From Aspidapion aeneum (lineage: Eukaryota > Arthropoda > Insecta > Coleoptera > Brentidae), in contig OY755038.1 in NCBI GenBank assembly GCA_963576565.1, positions 206,929,013 through 206,993,012 on the forward strand: DNA of 64,000 nt, given 5' to 3'. Every line of letters starts with the position of its first letter. Within the stretch, counting starts at the first letter, position 1. Below are positions 1-11,468 of the stretch, piece by piece. Position numbers and translations under genes: made by a program. A model generated the notes under the pieces. It saw nothing but the letters and a program-made list of their open reading frames with translations, had not been told where the DNA came from and searched no databases.

Positions 1-1130
1 AGATAAATATTTTCTCCCTACAATATTTTTTAAATAAATTTGTATAGGCCATTATGGTTTTATAGTGGTCACTTGGTTTTATTTGTTACTGTATCGCAAC
101 TAGGATTTTTGAGTGCCCTTATGAAACCAACAAAAAAGAACAATGTAAACATAGTCACCATAACCTCACTTAAATTTTTTGTGTGTGAAAGTGTTGAAAA
201 GCGTATAATTGAACACTATTAAATGTTTTTTTCGTGCAATTTCGACACAATCGAGAGGGCCAGTGCAATGATATTCGTTGTGCCTGCAGGTTGGAGGGCA
301 ACCTCTTATATTGGTCGTCTAAATAGGCCTTATCTAGGCCTGGGTGTCCTACCCAGGAGGACGGAAACTCAACAATTATTAATTATTTGGCTTTAAATAA
401 TCAATCTTGCACTAGGTAGGTACCAATCTGTACCTAGGTATATCTATTATTTTTACAAGAAATACCTAAAAAAATAAAACACGAAAGTATTTACTTACTT
501 CTGTTAGAATCCTTAAGGAAACAAGGTTTTATTTGGCCGCCTATTTAAATAATATTTAATATACAGCTATGGGTAACTATAAATTTAAGTTTACCTTTAA
601 GCCTTCCTATAAAACCTTTTTAAAATGCCTAAAAATAATGGCAAAAACCAAAAGTCTAAAGTTTATATTTACCACTCTTAAAAATTTTAAGGAAACTAGG
701 TTCTATATGGTCGCCTATCTAATCATATTTACTTTTAAACTACTGGTAACTATGAAAACAAAAGGATATAAGATAACCTTTTAGCTCTATTATAAAACAC
801 TTTTGTGATAACCTAAAGTAATGAAAAAAACTAAATGACCAAAGTTTATATTTATTTCTTTTTAAAAACTTTAGGTAAAATGGTTTATAAGACCATCTTT
901 ATAAATCAGAAATCAATGAAACCAAAAGTATCTTAAAGGAACAGTAGGAGTATCAGTTTTATTATACTCCCTTTATAAATCACTTTTTGGTTGTATAACA
1001 CCCCTTTAGGTAATTGGCAATATAAATTACCTTTATGTAGCCAAATTGATCCTAAAACCCATAACAGCACCCTCTAAATAACCTAGGAACCAAATTAATA
1101 AAACCTTGAGTGGTAATAATGTTACTTGGG
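1..1130 (+). mobile_element. 1.88-kb TIR DNA element, copy 1, truncated by window start
   Basis: This segment is nearly identical to 40591-41735 and, inverted, to 45707-46850. The complete copies run between inverted termini CCCAAGTAACAT and ATGTTACTTGGG, so this copy holds only the right part, ending at 1130. Three diverged tandem units of about 178 bp start near 511, 688 and 869. No transposase is visible, so it is a non-autonomous DNA transposon. A 71-codon open frame (569-784) is also open in the other two copies. No clear target duplication was found, so the superfamily stays undecided. Confidence 0.8.
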
Positions 1131-1139
1131 ACTGTATTA

Positions 1140-1256
1140 TTAAATTTGGCTTTGATATGTCAATTTTGAGAGGTCAGCTGTTGGTTTTCTGTGCAAATGT
1201 GTCAGAATAAAGTCGAGTCTAGAATAAAGTCAGGTTTTATTCTAATAAGTCTCTAA
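1140..1256 (+). repeat. Diverged end of the TA-flanked element seen at 16815-17090
   Basis: The stretch with 'gatatgtcaattttgagaggtcagctgt' style sequence, followed by a terminal 'ttctaataagtctcta', parallels the right part of the element at 16815-17090 and the fragment at 54430-54613. The match is imperfect and the left terminus is missing, so it is a decayed fragment. Confidence 0.4.
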
Positions 1257-1806
1257 TAACAGATGCGCCGTGATCGTAAATCAGGGATCAGTTCCTTAAC
1301 AGGCTTTTGGAATTTAGAGGCCAAAGCGCTGCCTGATAGATTTCGTCAGTGAAAAATCCCGACAATAGGTGGCGCTGCTTCTAGTAAAATAGCAAAAATA
1401 TTTGGTAGAAAAGCCATGCAAGTCGCGTTTTAAAATTCGTGTAGAAAAGGCGTGAATCTAATGTGATTTTAAAGTTGATAAAAATCAATGAAACTAACGT
1501 AGAAACATTGCTGTTTTAATTTGATAATGGCGTTGCAACGTTATTTTTTATAACGTTAATGAATGACCTATTAAGCTTGTTTTCATATATGAAATAAACG
1601 TTTTTTTTTTCTCACGCCTATTTTACGTGTTAAACACGTGATTGTGCTATGTGGGTAGGGTTATTGGGTATAAAAAATATATTTGCTATATTTGTGATTT
1701 CCAACACATATATGTCATATATCATTATACACCATGAAAGTAGCCAGCTCATTTATAAAATAATCTAAAAATTATCAAAATGTTAGCTTAATAGCATAAA
1801 TGTATG
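1257..1806. other. Unassigned AT-rich DNA
   Basis: No convincing coding region, RNA gene or bounded element was recognised here. Confidence 0.5.
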
Positions 1807-1814
1807 CATGTATG

Positions 1815-2061
1815 CAGTGGCGGATCCAGGATATCCGAGGGGAGGGGCCAATGTGGCAGCAAACATCAAAATATTTTTTTAGTGGTTTTTCATAAATCTG
1901 AGGTGTGAAATTTAGTATCTAACGGTTTATGGGGACGCAGGCGAATTAAAATAAAATTAAGTATAATTTGAAATACGTGATGCTGCTAAACTAAAAATTA
2001 AGTTATATTATGCCTGGGAAGGGGGGCTGAGCCCCTCTGCCGCCCCCTAAATTCGCCACTG
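1815..2061. mobile_element. hAT-type MITE (247 bp) with 8-bp target duplication
   Basis: The element starts CAGTGGCGGATCCAGG and ends with the inverted AATTCGCCACTG. It is flanked by CATGTATG (1807-1814) and CATGCATG (2062-2069), an 8-bp duplication with one mismatch, which is the hAT hallmark. The GC-rich subterminal runs (GGGGAGGGG and the matching CCCC-rich run near the other end) extend the inverted repeat. There is no coding capacity. The same terminal style is seen at 34687-35692. Confidence 0.85.
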
Positions 2062-2069
2062 CATGCATG

Positions 2070-2434
2070 TTGTTTGTTTACATTTGGCATAACATTTTAA
2101 AAAGCTGGGGAAAGTCAGTTTAGGTTTGACTTTTAGAAAAGTTACTACTTTTGGTGGAATATTTTATTAATACAGAACCGATTTTAACAAAATAAAAATA
2201 ATCATAGCTAGAATGAAATTTGAAAAATCAGTATTGGAATTTACCGCCATTTCGAGATCCAAGATGGCGAACTAAATTAAATTCGTACCTCTATGAAGGA
2301 TCGCTTCTTATGTTGATGTTGGGATAAATGTATTTTTGTATATTTTTAAAATTGTTTTGCATTTTTCACTGATTTTTAAATTACAAACTTTAGATGGAAA
2401 TTCCAAGGCTCCTGGAGCCAATCGGAAGATAACA
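2070..2434. other. Unassigned DNA
   Basis: AT-rich sequence with no gene recognised. Confidence 0.5.
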
Positions 2435-2435
2435 T

Positions 2436-2838
2436 ACACGGTAAAAAAATTGTCTTAGATCAAAGCAAATTGCTTTCAAGTAAAATAATTTGTGCTTTCC
2501 TATTCACCAAGAGAATATTTTCTTGATTAAGCACAAAAAATGTCTTGCCTCTTTATTTTAATGTGAAACAGAAAATGTTTTATTATTAACTGAATTAATA
2601 TAAGGCACCATTTTCTCTGAAAGCAAATTATTACTTATATGAAGACAATTTGCTTTGTTACAAATTGGAGTATACATAAACAAAACAATTAAAGAAGAAA
2701 AATTATGTCTCATTTCAAGATTAAACGCTGCTTTGGACTAAAGAGAAATATTTTAATTCAAAACAAATTGTTTTAATGTAAAACAATGTATTCAAGGAAC
2801 GAACGTGTTTTCATTGTAGACAAAAATTTTTACCGTGT
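2436..2838. mobile_element. Probable small TIR element (about 400 bp)
   Basis: The ends read ACACGGTAAAAAAATTGTCT and, inverted, AGACAAAAATTTTTACCGTGT. The interior is AT-rich with repeated 'caaattg' motifs and no open frame of interest. A target duplication was not found, so the superfamily is not assigned. Confidence 0.5.
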
Positions 2839-2839
2839 A

Positions 2840-3840
2840 CTTGAGTCTCAACCTATAGTCTGAGGTCTCAAAGCATTCCACTGAAGCCCAACGCCCATGA
2901 AATTTGTGCGACGTCCTTCGCTGTGAAACTTTTATTCGATAAAAGCACAGATCACGAAAGGCACGGATCATCAATTTGTTTGGTGATCCGTGATAGAAGG
3001 AGTCAACAATTGAATGTGTTGTGGTGAATGTTATAACGGTTGTTAAATTTAAATAAATGCCCTTTTGAAAATCTTAAACCAGTGTACAATGTGTTTTTAA
3101 TGATACTATTTTTTTAATTTTGTTAATTTGACTATAAAAATTCCAAACCAATACCCACGCAATGTCCTGCGATAATAATAATTGTTTAAGTATTTATAGA
3201 ACGAATTCAACATAAAAAACTTTCTTTCTTTGAATAAACATCAACTCATCTTTATTACCTACTTGAAATTGTGAAAAAGTTTTTTGTCAATTTAAAATAA
3301 ATATGCAACGCTTATTTGCCAACATTTTACCAAAAAAATATTAGAATTCCAAATTTAAGTCAATAACCGCCAATTAAATTTGGTAATACAGGTCAACATT
3401 CATCCGGGCACAGTGTAGAAAACAACACACTATGTGAACTAACTCAAGAGGTTTTTACCATGCTTTTAACTATCTATTAACGGATTGGATTTGATCAAAG
3501 TTAAAGTGGCAAATCCAAAATGGCCGCCGTCCTGCTACTGTTTCAGTTTGACATTTTAGTTCTCAGCGGCTTAGAAATGTAAAGTAATTTTAACCTCAGT
3601 TTTTATATATTTGTTTCTTTTAAAATATTTTTGCCAGTATTTTAATTAAACTTCAGATATAATGTAACTGTCAAAAACTGTTAAGTGTCTTCAAATATTA
3701 CTTTTTTCTATGAGCGTGCGGAAAGTGTCACTTTTTTGCACGCATTCTAGTTTTGAAAGTTCCAATTTTCCGCATATGTGCGACCGTACTTAAAATACAA
3801 AAAAATTAGATATTGGCCAATATTATAAGCTCACAGCGTA
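2840..3840. other. Unassigned DNA with one short hairpin
   Basis: A hairpin with arms built on CACGGATCA / TGATCCGTG lies at about 2960-2992. A short 'gtgcggaaagtgtcac' motif near 3717 resembles the MITE at 29106-29222. Nothing else was recognised. Confidence 0.4.
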
Positions 3841-4516
3841 CCTAAAGAAGAGAAATGTGGGATTCCAACCAAAAAAATTCAAATTTTTTACAAAACAGGA
3901 AATTGCCAGAGGCACCTGATGAAATATATCTGATGATTAAAGTGGTAGCAATCTTTGGATTAGGCGGTGCATGCCGTCGAGAAGAGATAGCAAATGTAAC
4001 CACTGACGACATTGTTTTAAAAAGTGATAAACTTTTATCGTAAAGATCCTTGACTCAAAAAAATCATACCAGCCGGAGCTTTTTAATTTCTGCCGCGAAA
4101 AATATTTAAAACTTTACAAGAAATATGCTAATCTAAGAAAATCTGGTACACCACACAATAAGTTTTTTGTGCATTACAAAAATGGAGCGTGCACCGTTCA
4201 ACATGTGGGAATCAATACTTCTGGGAAATACCCATCTGAAATAGCAGTATATCTGAGATTTCTGAACACCGAATCCTACACGGGACATGTTTCCGCCGTT
4301 CTTCGGCGACAATGTTAACGAACAGTGGCGAAGGAATTACAAACATTAAAATATTAGGCGGATGGAAATCAACAGCAGTTGCTGAGGGATATTTGAAAGA
4401 GTCAACTGAACTAAAAACAGAAATGTCAAATAAGATATTATCCTATCCCTCAACATCAGTCAATAGCGATGTCACTGCAGCTGAAATCGATGTTAAAAAT
4501 ACTGAAAACAACTAAA
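3841..4516 (+). pseudogene. Crypton-like tyrosine recombinase, C-terminal catalytic domain remnant
   Basis: Read across frames, this gives a tyrosine-recombinase core. Block one is a segment with GLGGACRREEI (first catalytic Arg region, about 3957-3992). Block two ends in RFLNTESYTGH (about 4255-4290). Block three is FRRSSATML followed by LGGWKS and an AEGY tyrosine (about 4291-4405). GH..RR, GGW and the final Tyr match the H-x-x-R, W/H and Y positions of Crypton-type recombinases. Two frameshifts break it, one near 4041 and a one-base deletion near 4291 between the His and the Phe-Arg-Arg block, so it cannot be functional as written. It abuts an RT fragment immediately downstream. A DIRS recombinase is the main alternative, but no DIRS RT is adjacent. 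Confidence 0.7.
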
Positions 4517-4529
4517 TTGTCCTGCCCGA

Positions 4530-5352
4530 GGTAGTAGCTCTAAAAAACTGGAAACGGAAAGTGCACGGCATGGGAATACAACTTAACGACCGATTTACCA
4601 TATACACACTACAGTTTGCTGACGATGATATATGATGAGAAAGTTAATGGAAGAATACCAAAAGTGGGGATTCGGTTCGGTTCGGTTCGGTTCGGTTCAT
4701 TCGGAAGTATTGGAAACGAATCCAGTGAGTTAGAACTAGACAATGGACAAGTAATATCTCCATGCAATTAGTATGTATACTTGGATGTCACATTTGATAA
4801 AACAGGAACAGCCTGTAAAGAACTGGAAAAAAGAATAGTAAAAGCAAAAAAAGTTATTGGATGTCTTAACAGTATTTTATGGAGCAGAGAGATAAAAAAG
4901 AATGTAAAATTTAACATATATGAAACAATGGTGAAAAGCACGCTGTTGTATGGAATAGAGACTTGTCGCGTAACAGAAAAATACAAAATAAAAATGGAAA
5001 GTGTCGAAATGGATGCAATAAGAAGATCAATGAGAATATCTAGAACAGATCACATAAGAAATGAGATCATAAAAGAAAGAATGGGAATCGAAGGGAGCAT
5101 AACGGATGACATCACTAAAAGACAACTGATATGGTACGGCCATGTACAACGGATGAACGACGAAAGATTACCAAAGCAGGTCCTAGAATGGCAACCAATA
5201 GGGCGCAGAAAAAGAGGGCGTCCTAAACTAGAATGGCAACAGTCAATCCAAAGATCAATGAGTCAAAAAAATCTGACAAAAGATGTTTGTCAGGATCGAA
5301 GGAGGTGAAGAATAGGCGTCGGACAACGTAGAAAAACGTTCTAAACCGACTA
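4530..5352 (+). pseudogene. Non-LTR retrotransposon, RT C-terminal part, copy 1
   Basis: The sequence contains the RT active-site motif FADD (4615-4626), then the thumb and C-terminal region. The longest intact frame (4781-5308, 175 codons) carries WYGHVQRM and GRRKRGRPKLEW, typical of insect endonuclease/reverse-transcriptase ORFs. Relative to copies at 7301-7976 and 33831-36010, the stretch just after the FADD region is replaced by a run of TTCGG units at 4674-4703, destroying the frame. The element is 5'-truncated, as is usual after target-primed reverse transcription. The 3' end reads through 'cgttctaaaccgac'. The clade (RTE-like or jockey-like) was not settled. Confidence 0.85.
4674..4703 (+). 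repeat. (TTCGG)n insertion inside RT copy 1
   Basis: Five to six TTCGG units followed by TCATTCGG replace about 40 bp present in the other RT copies. The same string, including the TCATTCGG end, precedes the microsatellite at 44487-44517. Confidence 0.75.
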
Positions 5353-6240
5353 AATAAAAATTTAAAAAAATTATGTAGTAATTAGTTATTATAAAATATT
5401 TACATTCAAACACCCTGTGGTTGGGCTTCCCGGGTTGGGCTTCCAAAAACTTCTAAAGGTAAAGTTTGCACATCCAATGTGGCCCCTTTCCAGCAAAATC
5501 GACAGTGTTTTTCCAAAAACGTCGACAAAGACCCGAGGAGTCTCATTTACCTTATAAAAAAATCCTTTGTTTTTTCCTCCCAAGGTTGACGTCACATAAT
5601 TGTTTCCTTAATAAACATTGCTTCTGAGTGACTATTTCGATTCTTGTTGTATGTTGTGATTGTTGTGTATGTTCACTGGTATTTGTAAAAGAGAAATGGG
5701 TCCAATCGTGACTATCAAGTTATTAGCGAATTCACAATTCGACGGAAGTGTCATTCGATACAAAAGAGAGAAAGAAAGAAGCTTTCGGCAAAGCATGCCA
5801 TGCCTAAACGGTCGAACAATAATCCTGCTAAGTGTTCGGCTTAAGTGCACACCAACAATACCCATAACCATCACGTAATGGTAACGTAATGCATATTATA
5901 CCATTAACGAGTTTTCTGGTTATTCAGAGTTACCTTCAAAGGCTATTTATGTTGTTAAAAAGAAGTTAGACATGCTTTTCTTATTATGTAATTTTAAAAC
6001 AATCGAATTTGGAACGGCAAAGCGTGAATATTTTCAAATATTTTTAAAACGACCTAGCGACAATCTACCGTACCACTTTCTTGACATCACAAGCCAAGGC
6101 CTGATTTTTTTTTGATGGTCCCGTCACCGAAATATATACTTAAAATAAACAAATTTGACCGGTCAATCGTTTCGAACCGCAGTTAAACTTTTGGCCTTTT
6201 CTGGTTGACCTTGACATCAGCTGTCACTAATAACCAGATC
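5353..6240. other. Unassigned DNA
   Basis: A short direct repeat of GGTTGGGCTTCC occurs near 5420-5445. Overlapping open frames on both strands around 5640-5880 show no recognisable domain and are treated as chance. Confidence 0.4.
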
Positions 6241-6721
6241 GGAGGCGAATTCTCGTGCGATTTGTTTCGAGACAGTGTGGTTCAATAAATACGTCATCAA
6301 TTGGTGACGTTTCATATCTATATTTTCAAATTTATTGGCGTTTTACGACGAAATACCGTTCACAGAGGTGTAAATTGTAAATTTATTGTCAATATTTTAC
6401 AAAAAATAAAATAAACTTAAGAAACAATGTCTCAATTAATAAAACAAAATTTTAACATTGATTTTTTAATATTGATTTTTCAGCTAAACGTCAATATTAA
6501 AAAATCAATGTTAAAATTTTGTTTTTTAATTGAGTCATTGTTTCTTAGTTTTATTTAGTTTTTACTAAAATATTCACAAAAAATTCACAATTTACACCTC
6601 TGTGAACGGTATTTCACGCCCATAAATTCGAAAATAGAGATATGAACGTCACCAATTGAAATTGAAATTGTATTTATTGATCCACACTGTTTCGAAACAT
6701 ATAGGATGAGAATTCTCCTCC
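6241..6721. mobile_element. Foldback (long inverted repeat) element
   Basis: The left arm begins near GAATTCTC and includes ACAGTGTGG, then GGTGACGTTCATATCT-like sequence. The right arm repeats these inverted to 6721. The arms are about 230 bp and meet near 6485, so the segment is almost wholly palindromic. It has no coding sequence. A target duplication was not evident. Confidence 0.7.
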
Positions 6722-7300
6722 TAAACCCTATATAATTATTTTTGAGACACCTTTTTACAACTTTTTTTCGTTAGCCTATGCTATTTGTTATGGTAAACAG
6801 CTGATAACTGTCAAAAAGTTATCTCAAAAATTATGATATGGAGAATACCTCTAAAATGAACTTGGGTAAAACTCTAACCCTACTTTTTTGAAAATTATTG
6901 TAATAATTTTTTGCGGTTTGTTTTTGGAAGGTTTTTATTATGAAAAATGAACTTTTTATTTTATTGTCTTTTTTCTTTGAAAATAAGGAAGATGTTGAGT
7001 TTCTCGGGAGAAAGTTTTTAGATAAAAAAGTGAGTGAGAGAGATATGAACTAGAATCACTGCATCCTGGAAGCCTGGCGTATGAACCCTAATATGAACCC
7101 CAAAATAACGACATCTGAAAAGTGGGTTATAAATTATAACAATATCCAGTTCTATTATCTTTTCCGTATGCAGAAAAGAACTGGGAGATACTAATGGGAT
7201 TTATTAACCCCTAGACCTCAAAGGAATTTAAAAAATACAATAAAGGCCACCATCCCCTGGAGTTTAAACTACAGGTTCTTATATTCTTATGTTACATGGT
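6722..7300. other. Unassigned DNA
   Basis: The stretch 6740-6850 shares 'ttttgagaca' and 'aaattatgatatggag' motifs with 28440-28485, hinting at a shared decayed repeat. No gene was recognised. Confidence 0.4.
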
Positions 7301-7976
7301 GTAAGTGAACGTGGACAAGACACAGTACTTATGTATTGGAAACGAATCAAGTGAATTAGAACTAGAAAATGGACAAACAATATCTCCATGTAATGAGTAT
7401 GTATACTTGGGTGTCACATTTGATAAGACGGCACAGACTGTAAAGAACTGGAAAAAAGAATAGTAAAAGCAAAAAAGGTTATTGGTTGTCTTAACAGTAT
7501 TTTATGGAGCAGAGAGATAAAAAAGAATGTGAAATTTAACATATATGAAACAATGGTGAAAAGCACATTGTTGTATGGAATAGAGACTTGTCGCGTAACA
7601 GAAAAATACAAAGCAAAAATGGAAAGTGTCGAAATGGATGCAATAAGAAGATCAATGAGAATATCTAGAACAGATCATATAAGAAATGAGATCATAAAAG
7701 AAAGAATGGGAATCGAGGGAAGCATAACGGACGACATCACTAAAAGGCAACTGATATGGTACGGCCATGTACAACGGATGAGCGACGAAAGATTACCAAA
7801 GCAGGTCCTAGAATGGCAACCAATAGGGCGCAGAAAAAGAGGGCGTCCTAAACTGGAATGGCAACAGTCAATCCAAAAATCAATGAGTCAAAAAAACCTG
7901 ACAGAAGATGATTGTCAGGATCGAAGGAGGTGAAAAATAGGCGTCGGACAACGTAGAAAAACGTTCTAAACCGACA
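7301..7976 (+). pseudogene. Non-LTR retrotransposon, RT C-terminal part, copy 2
   Basis: It begins at the segment encoding VNVDKTQYLCIG and runs to the same 3' end as copy 1, with a (TAG)n-like tail 'catagtagtaatagta'. The intact frame 7529-7933 (134 codons) carries WYGHVQRM and GRRKRGRPKLEW. A deletion near 7430 shifts the frame. It is very similar to copy 1 but lacks the TTCGG insert, so it helps define what that insert replaced. It is 5'-truncated. Confidence 0.85.
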
Positions 7977-9904
7977 TAGTAGTAATAGTACATGGACCCT
8001 TACCATTCAAAAGAGCATTTGCTAGCTCCAAACTGTTTATTTTTACCGGAAAGTCTGATCCAAACTCGTTTATTAAGATCTGCTATCTTTTGATGTTGAT
8101 CTTCTTTTAAACAGTCTAGTATAAAGCCCAACCCTCGTATTTTTCAAAAAAAAAATGTATTTGAAAAAATAGTTGAACAAAAGATAATCGCTCAAACTTG
8201 TTGAATGTTTTGTTGTTTATGACGGTTTTTAATAAGTCACATTAAAAAATTATTGTTTTTGAAGTACAATTTTGTTTTAAAATAAATATAGCACTGGTAC
8301 TTTTGGATTTTAAATTAATTTTATTGTGAAAAATCAAAAAATAGTTAGAGATAAATAAGTCACTCTGAAGCGGTGCATGACGGGAAATTTGAACTTAAAG
8401 AAATGCTAAATTTTAAACATTTTAATCTTTTTCATTCTCACAAATGGTTGCTGGAATATCGATATGATGTCTGAGAATATTCCAGTAAAATTGACGAAAA
8501 TCTGGAATGCCAGTTTGGAAATATTACAAAAAAACCTCTATCCTCCCATAGGATCCCCATGTAAAAAATAGGTCTTGAAATAGTCGCTGATTTTTTCAGG
8601 TTCGGAGACTGTATTTTTTATTGTCTTAGCTATTTCATAAAAAGCTTGGCAATGGATTTTCCTTAGGTACCTTAGTATTTCCAGCAGAACTCTAATACCC
8701 TACGCAAGGTAAGCAAAAAAATACAGGCCACAATGTCGGAAAATTCAGCTGATTTCGGTGGGCCATATACCAAGGGATATGGGATCTTATGGGAGAAATG
8801 TGTTTTTTTCTTCGCGATGTTTTCAAAACAGCACTATGAATTTTTATGAAATTTAAGTAAAATAGTCTCCGACACCTGATCGATATTTTTCCAATCGTTT
8901 TTTAGGACGAAAATTATCAGGAGTTTTTGTTATATTTTGCTCCTAAAAATTAGATATTTTGTTTCTTTTACTACATACATATTTTATACTAGTCTTGAAT
9001 GAATTGAATAATAATTTATCAAACAAAAATTCTTGACAAATACAAACTAAAACTACAGGTTCTTTTTTAACTTCTCGCAAAAAGTAAAAAATCCACTAAT
9101 TTTTTTTCAAATTATAGTTGAAAATGACAAAAAATATACATGAATGGTAAAATTTTTTAGCCCGAATTATCTTGGATTTACCAACAATTGTTGCTTCTTC
9201 CAAATAAAGTAGATTAACTTTTTATAAGATGAAAAACAGAAATAATTCGCTACAGAAAGTGTAAAAAGGTCACTCCATAAGAAAGGGCTAGGGTTAAAGA
9301 TTTTAAAAAAATACCGAAAAAGTAAAAAATATACATGGAAACAAACCAAAACTTAAAAATAATATTAATGCAAATAATTTGTCAATTTTTCATTCAAAAG
9401 TTTCACTTAAATTTTCTGGGGTAAACGATTTCATACTGATATTTGGCCTAATATTTTTAAATCAGTTGGCCATTAACTTTTAGACGTTCCATAGCTTTTG
9501 TCTTTTAAAAGGAAATGTCAAATAGCTAACGAATTGGAAAAATTAATTATAAGCTTCTCCAGAATTGTGTGTTAATTATTCTTTAAATATTATGTCTTGT
9601 TGTATCCTCAAATTGAAGCTATCAACTTTTAAAAGAAGCCCCAAAATTAAAAACTCGGGATTTTTGTTATTCAAAAAAGTAAAGTAAAGAAACCTAACAC
9701 TACAAAATGTACAAATAATATAAGTAAATTAAAATTAGATTCTTTATCACTTCTTGCAATCCGGATAGTAAATAAAATCTACATGTTTGTGGCAGATTCA
9801 TTTTACAAACAATACTTTATTTGGGTATTACAACACTATTAGGAAAAAAATTTTAATTAGGAAACCACTGTGTTTCTCCAAGAAAAAGAAAATTCACTAA
9901 TTTG
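7977..9904. other. Unassigned AT-rich DNA
   Basis: About 1.9 kb without a supported gene. A motif with 'aattcgctacagaaagtgtaaaaagg' character near 9240-9275 recurs, diverged, at 10320-10380 and 10640-10700. Confidence 0.4.
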
Positions 9905-10250
9905 TCAGTGGTTTATAAAGAAAAATAAATATTTCTCTAACAAAATTTGAAAAACTTCAGTTTTTAATAAACAACACTATTGCAACGTTTCGATTGTTCT
10001 TCTACATTCGTTTTCACGCGCTTCAAATATTCTTTTACCAATAGTATATTATATAAGATATAGCAGAGATCTTATAATAACAAATATAAGATAAAACAGA
10101 GTAATATAGTAATAATATTTGAAGCGCTTGGAAACGATTGGGATGAACAATCGAAACGGCGCGATAGTCTTGTTTATGAAAAAGATAGTTTTCAAATTTT
10201 GTTAGGCAAATATTTATTTTTTGTTATAAACCTTTTCTAGGAAAAATTTT
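9905..10250. mobile_element. Foldback element
   Basis: The left arm (from about 9913) carries CGTTTCGATTGTTC and GCGCTTCAAATATT. The right arm carries AATATTTGAAGCGC and GAACAATCGAAACG in inverted order, continuing outward through a shared 'caaattttgttag' segment. The loop is about 10040-10110. It has no coding capacity. Confidence 0.65.
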
Positions 10251-10299
10251 GATTAATAGACGCGTAAAACCCAGATAGAGTTTTGTTTGTAATCCGAAT

Positions 10300-10860
10300 A
10301 GTCTCATTCTTCCGTTGAGGTGGGTGCAAAGAAGAAATTGCTTGCGGCAGAAAGTGTTAAAGCGATAACAGCATTAAAAAAGGCTAGATAATTTAAAATT
10401 CAAAAAATCTTCGGATTTTCTTAATATTTCTTCAAAAATTTGAAGAAAATTATAAAAAATACAAGAAAACTTACCAATATTTTAACAAAAACCCTCATTG
10501 TTCACTTTTTTAAAAATCCAGATCTTTCTGTTATCAGGAAAATTAACGCAAGTTCATCACAAAATTGTCACAAAATATGTACTAAAACTAGGTCCCGTTG
10601 TCACTTCTTGCAGACCGGATAGTCCATTTCTTCTTTTTAGGCGCACAGAAGAAAGTAATTCGCGACAGAAAAAGTGAAGAGGCCGCGCGATTAAAGGAGG
10701 CTGAAGAATCGTAATCGCGTATAATTGGTAAATCTTCTGCTGAAGAGCGAAAAGGAGAAAGAGAAGGGAACCTGCTAATGTGGGGAAGAAGACCGTGCGG
10801 CGCTGTCTGTAGTAGCAGTGAAGACTGACCAGCGGCAGATCTGATATATTAAAGGACTAA
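10300..10860 (+). repeat. Exon-like diverged direct duplication
   Basis: Two segments, about 10295-10385 and 10606-10700, align with each other: both have a pyrimidine-rich lead, then a purine-rich 'agaagaaa..tt.g.g.cagaaa' body. The second is preceded by a run ending TTTTTAG, like a splice acceptor. The purine-rich, more GC-rich tract 10640-10860 stands out from its AT-rich surroundings. No protein was recognised, so this may be a decayed gene fragment captured by a repeat. Confidence 0.35.
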
Positions 10861-11149
10861 GGCGAATAAAAATTGTTGTTTAGTTATTTTAATAACTTTT
10901 GAATTTGTAAGAATAATTTGATTAATTTTCTGTTATGGCCATACATAATTTTAAAATTTTGTTGTTTGATATAGTTGTTACCCGATTAGCCACGAAAACT
11001 TGTTTGTTTTTTAAATTCACGGGTACGAAAATTTACGTTTTTTAGTATTTATAAAAATTCCGCTGAATGGCGCCCACGTCATAAAGGTGGGTAAAAACGC
11101 TAATTAGCGTTAATCTGACCTGATAGGCAAAAGTGCTATATAGCATTGT

Positions 11150-11415
11150 ATTACATGTCTGCTCTTGTTCTAGTTTCTCTCGTATATCGGTAGATGGCGC
11201 TTCTTGCGAAAGTTTTCTCACTATAGACGTAGGATAAAAGACAAAACGGTCTGATTAACTTCGTATGGGTGTCACCAGTCACATTGACCAAGCAGTGTTC
11301 AGAGATCCATTAGATCTTGGACCCCTGTAAGGATAAGCTTTCGAGCTACCCACGGAAAAATATATATGAGAAACAAAAACTTCTTTTTACCCGATTAGCC
11401 ACGAAAACTTAGTTA
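11150..11415 (+). repeat. Dispersed repeat R, copy 1
   Basis: Shared blocks with 38160-38430 include 'ggtagatggcgcttcttgc', 'cattgaccaagcagtgttc' and 'aaccacgaaaactt'-type ends, in the same order. The copies are considerably diverged. It lies just upstream of the composite repeat beginning at 11469. The nature of the element is unknown. Confidence 0.6.
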
Positions 11416-11468
11416 GAACTGAGAAAGCAATCTAAGAATCGGCAAAACTATGGTTGAAACAAAAATTG

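Noticed and set aside
4768..4986. Minus-strand frames over the RT tails (also 7414-7611 and 34186-34542)
   Set aside because: They are antisense shadows of the reverse-transcriptase C-terminal region.
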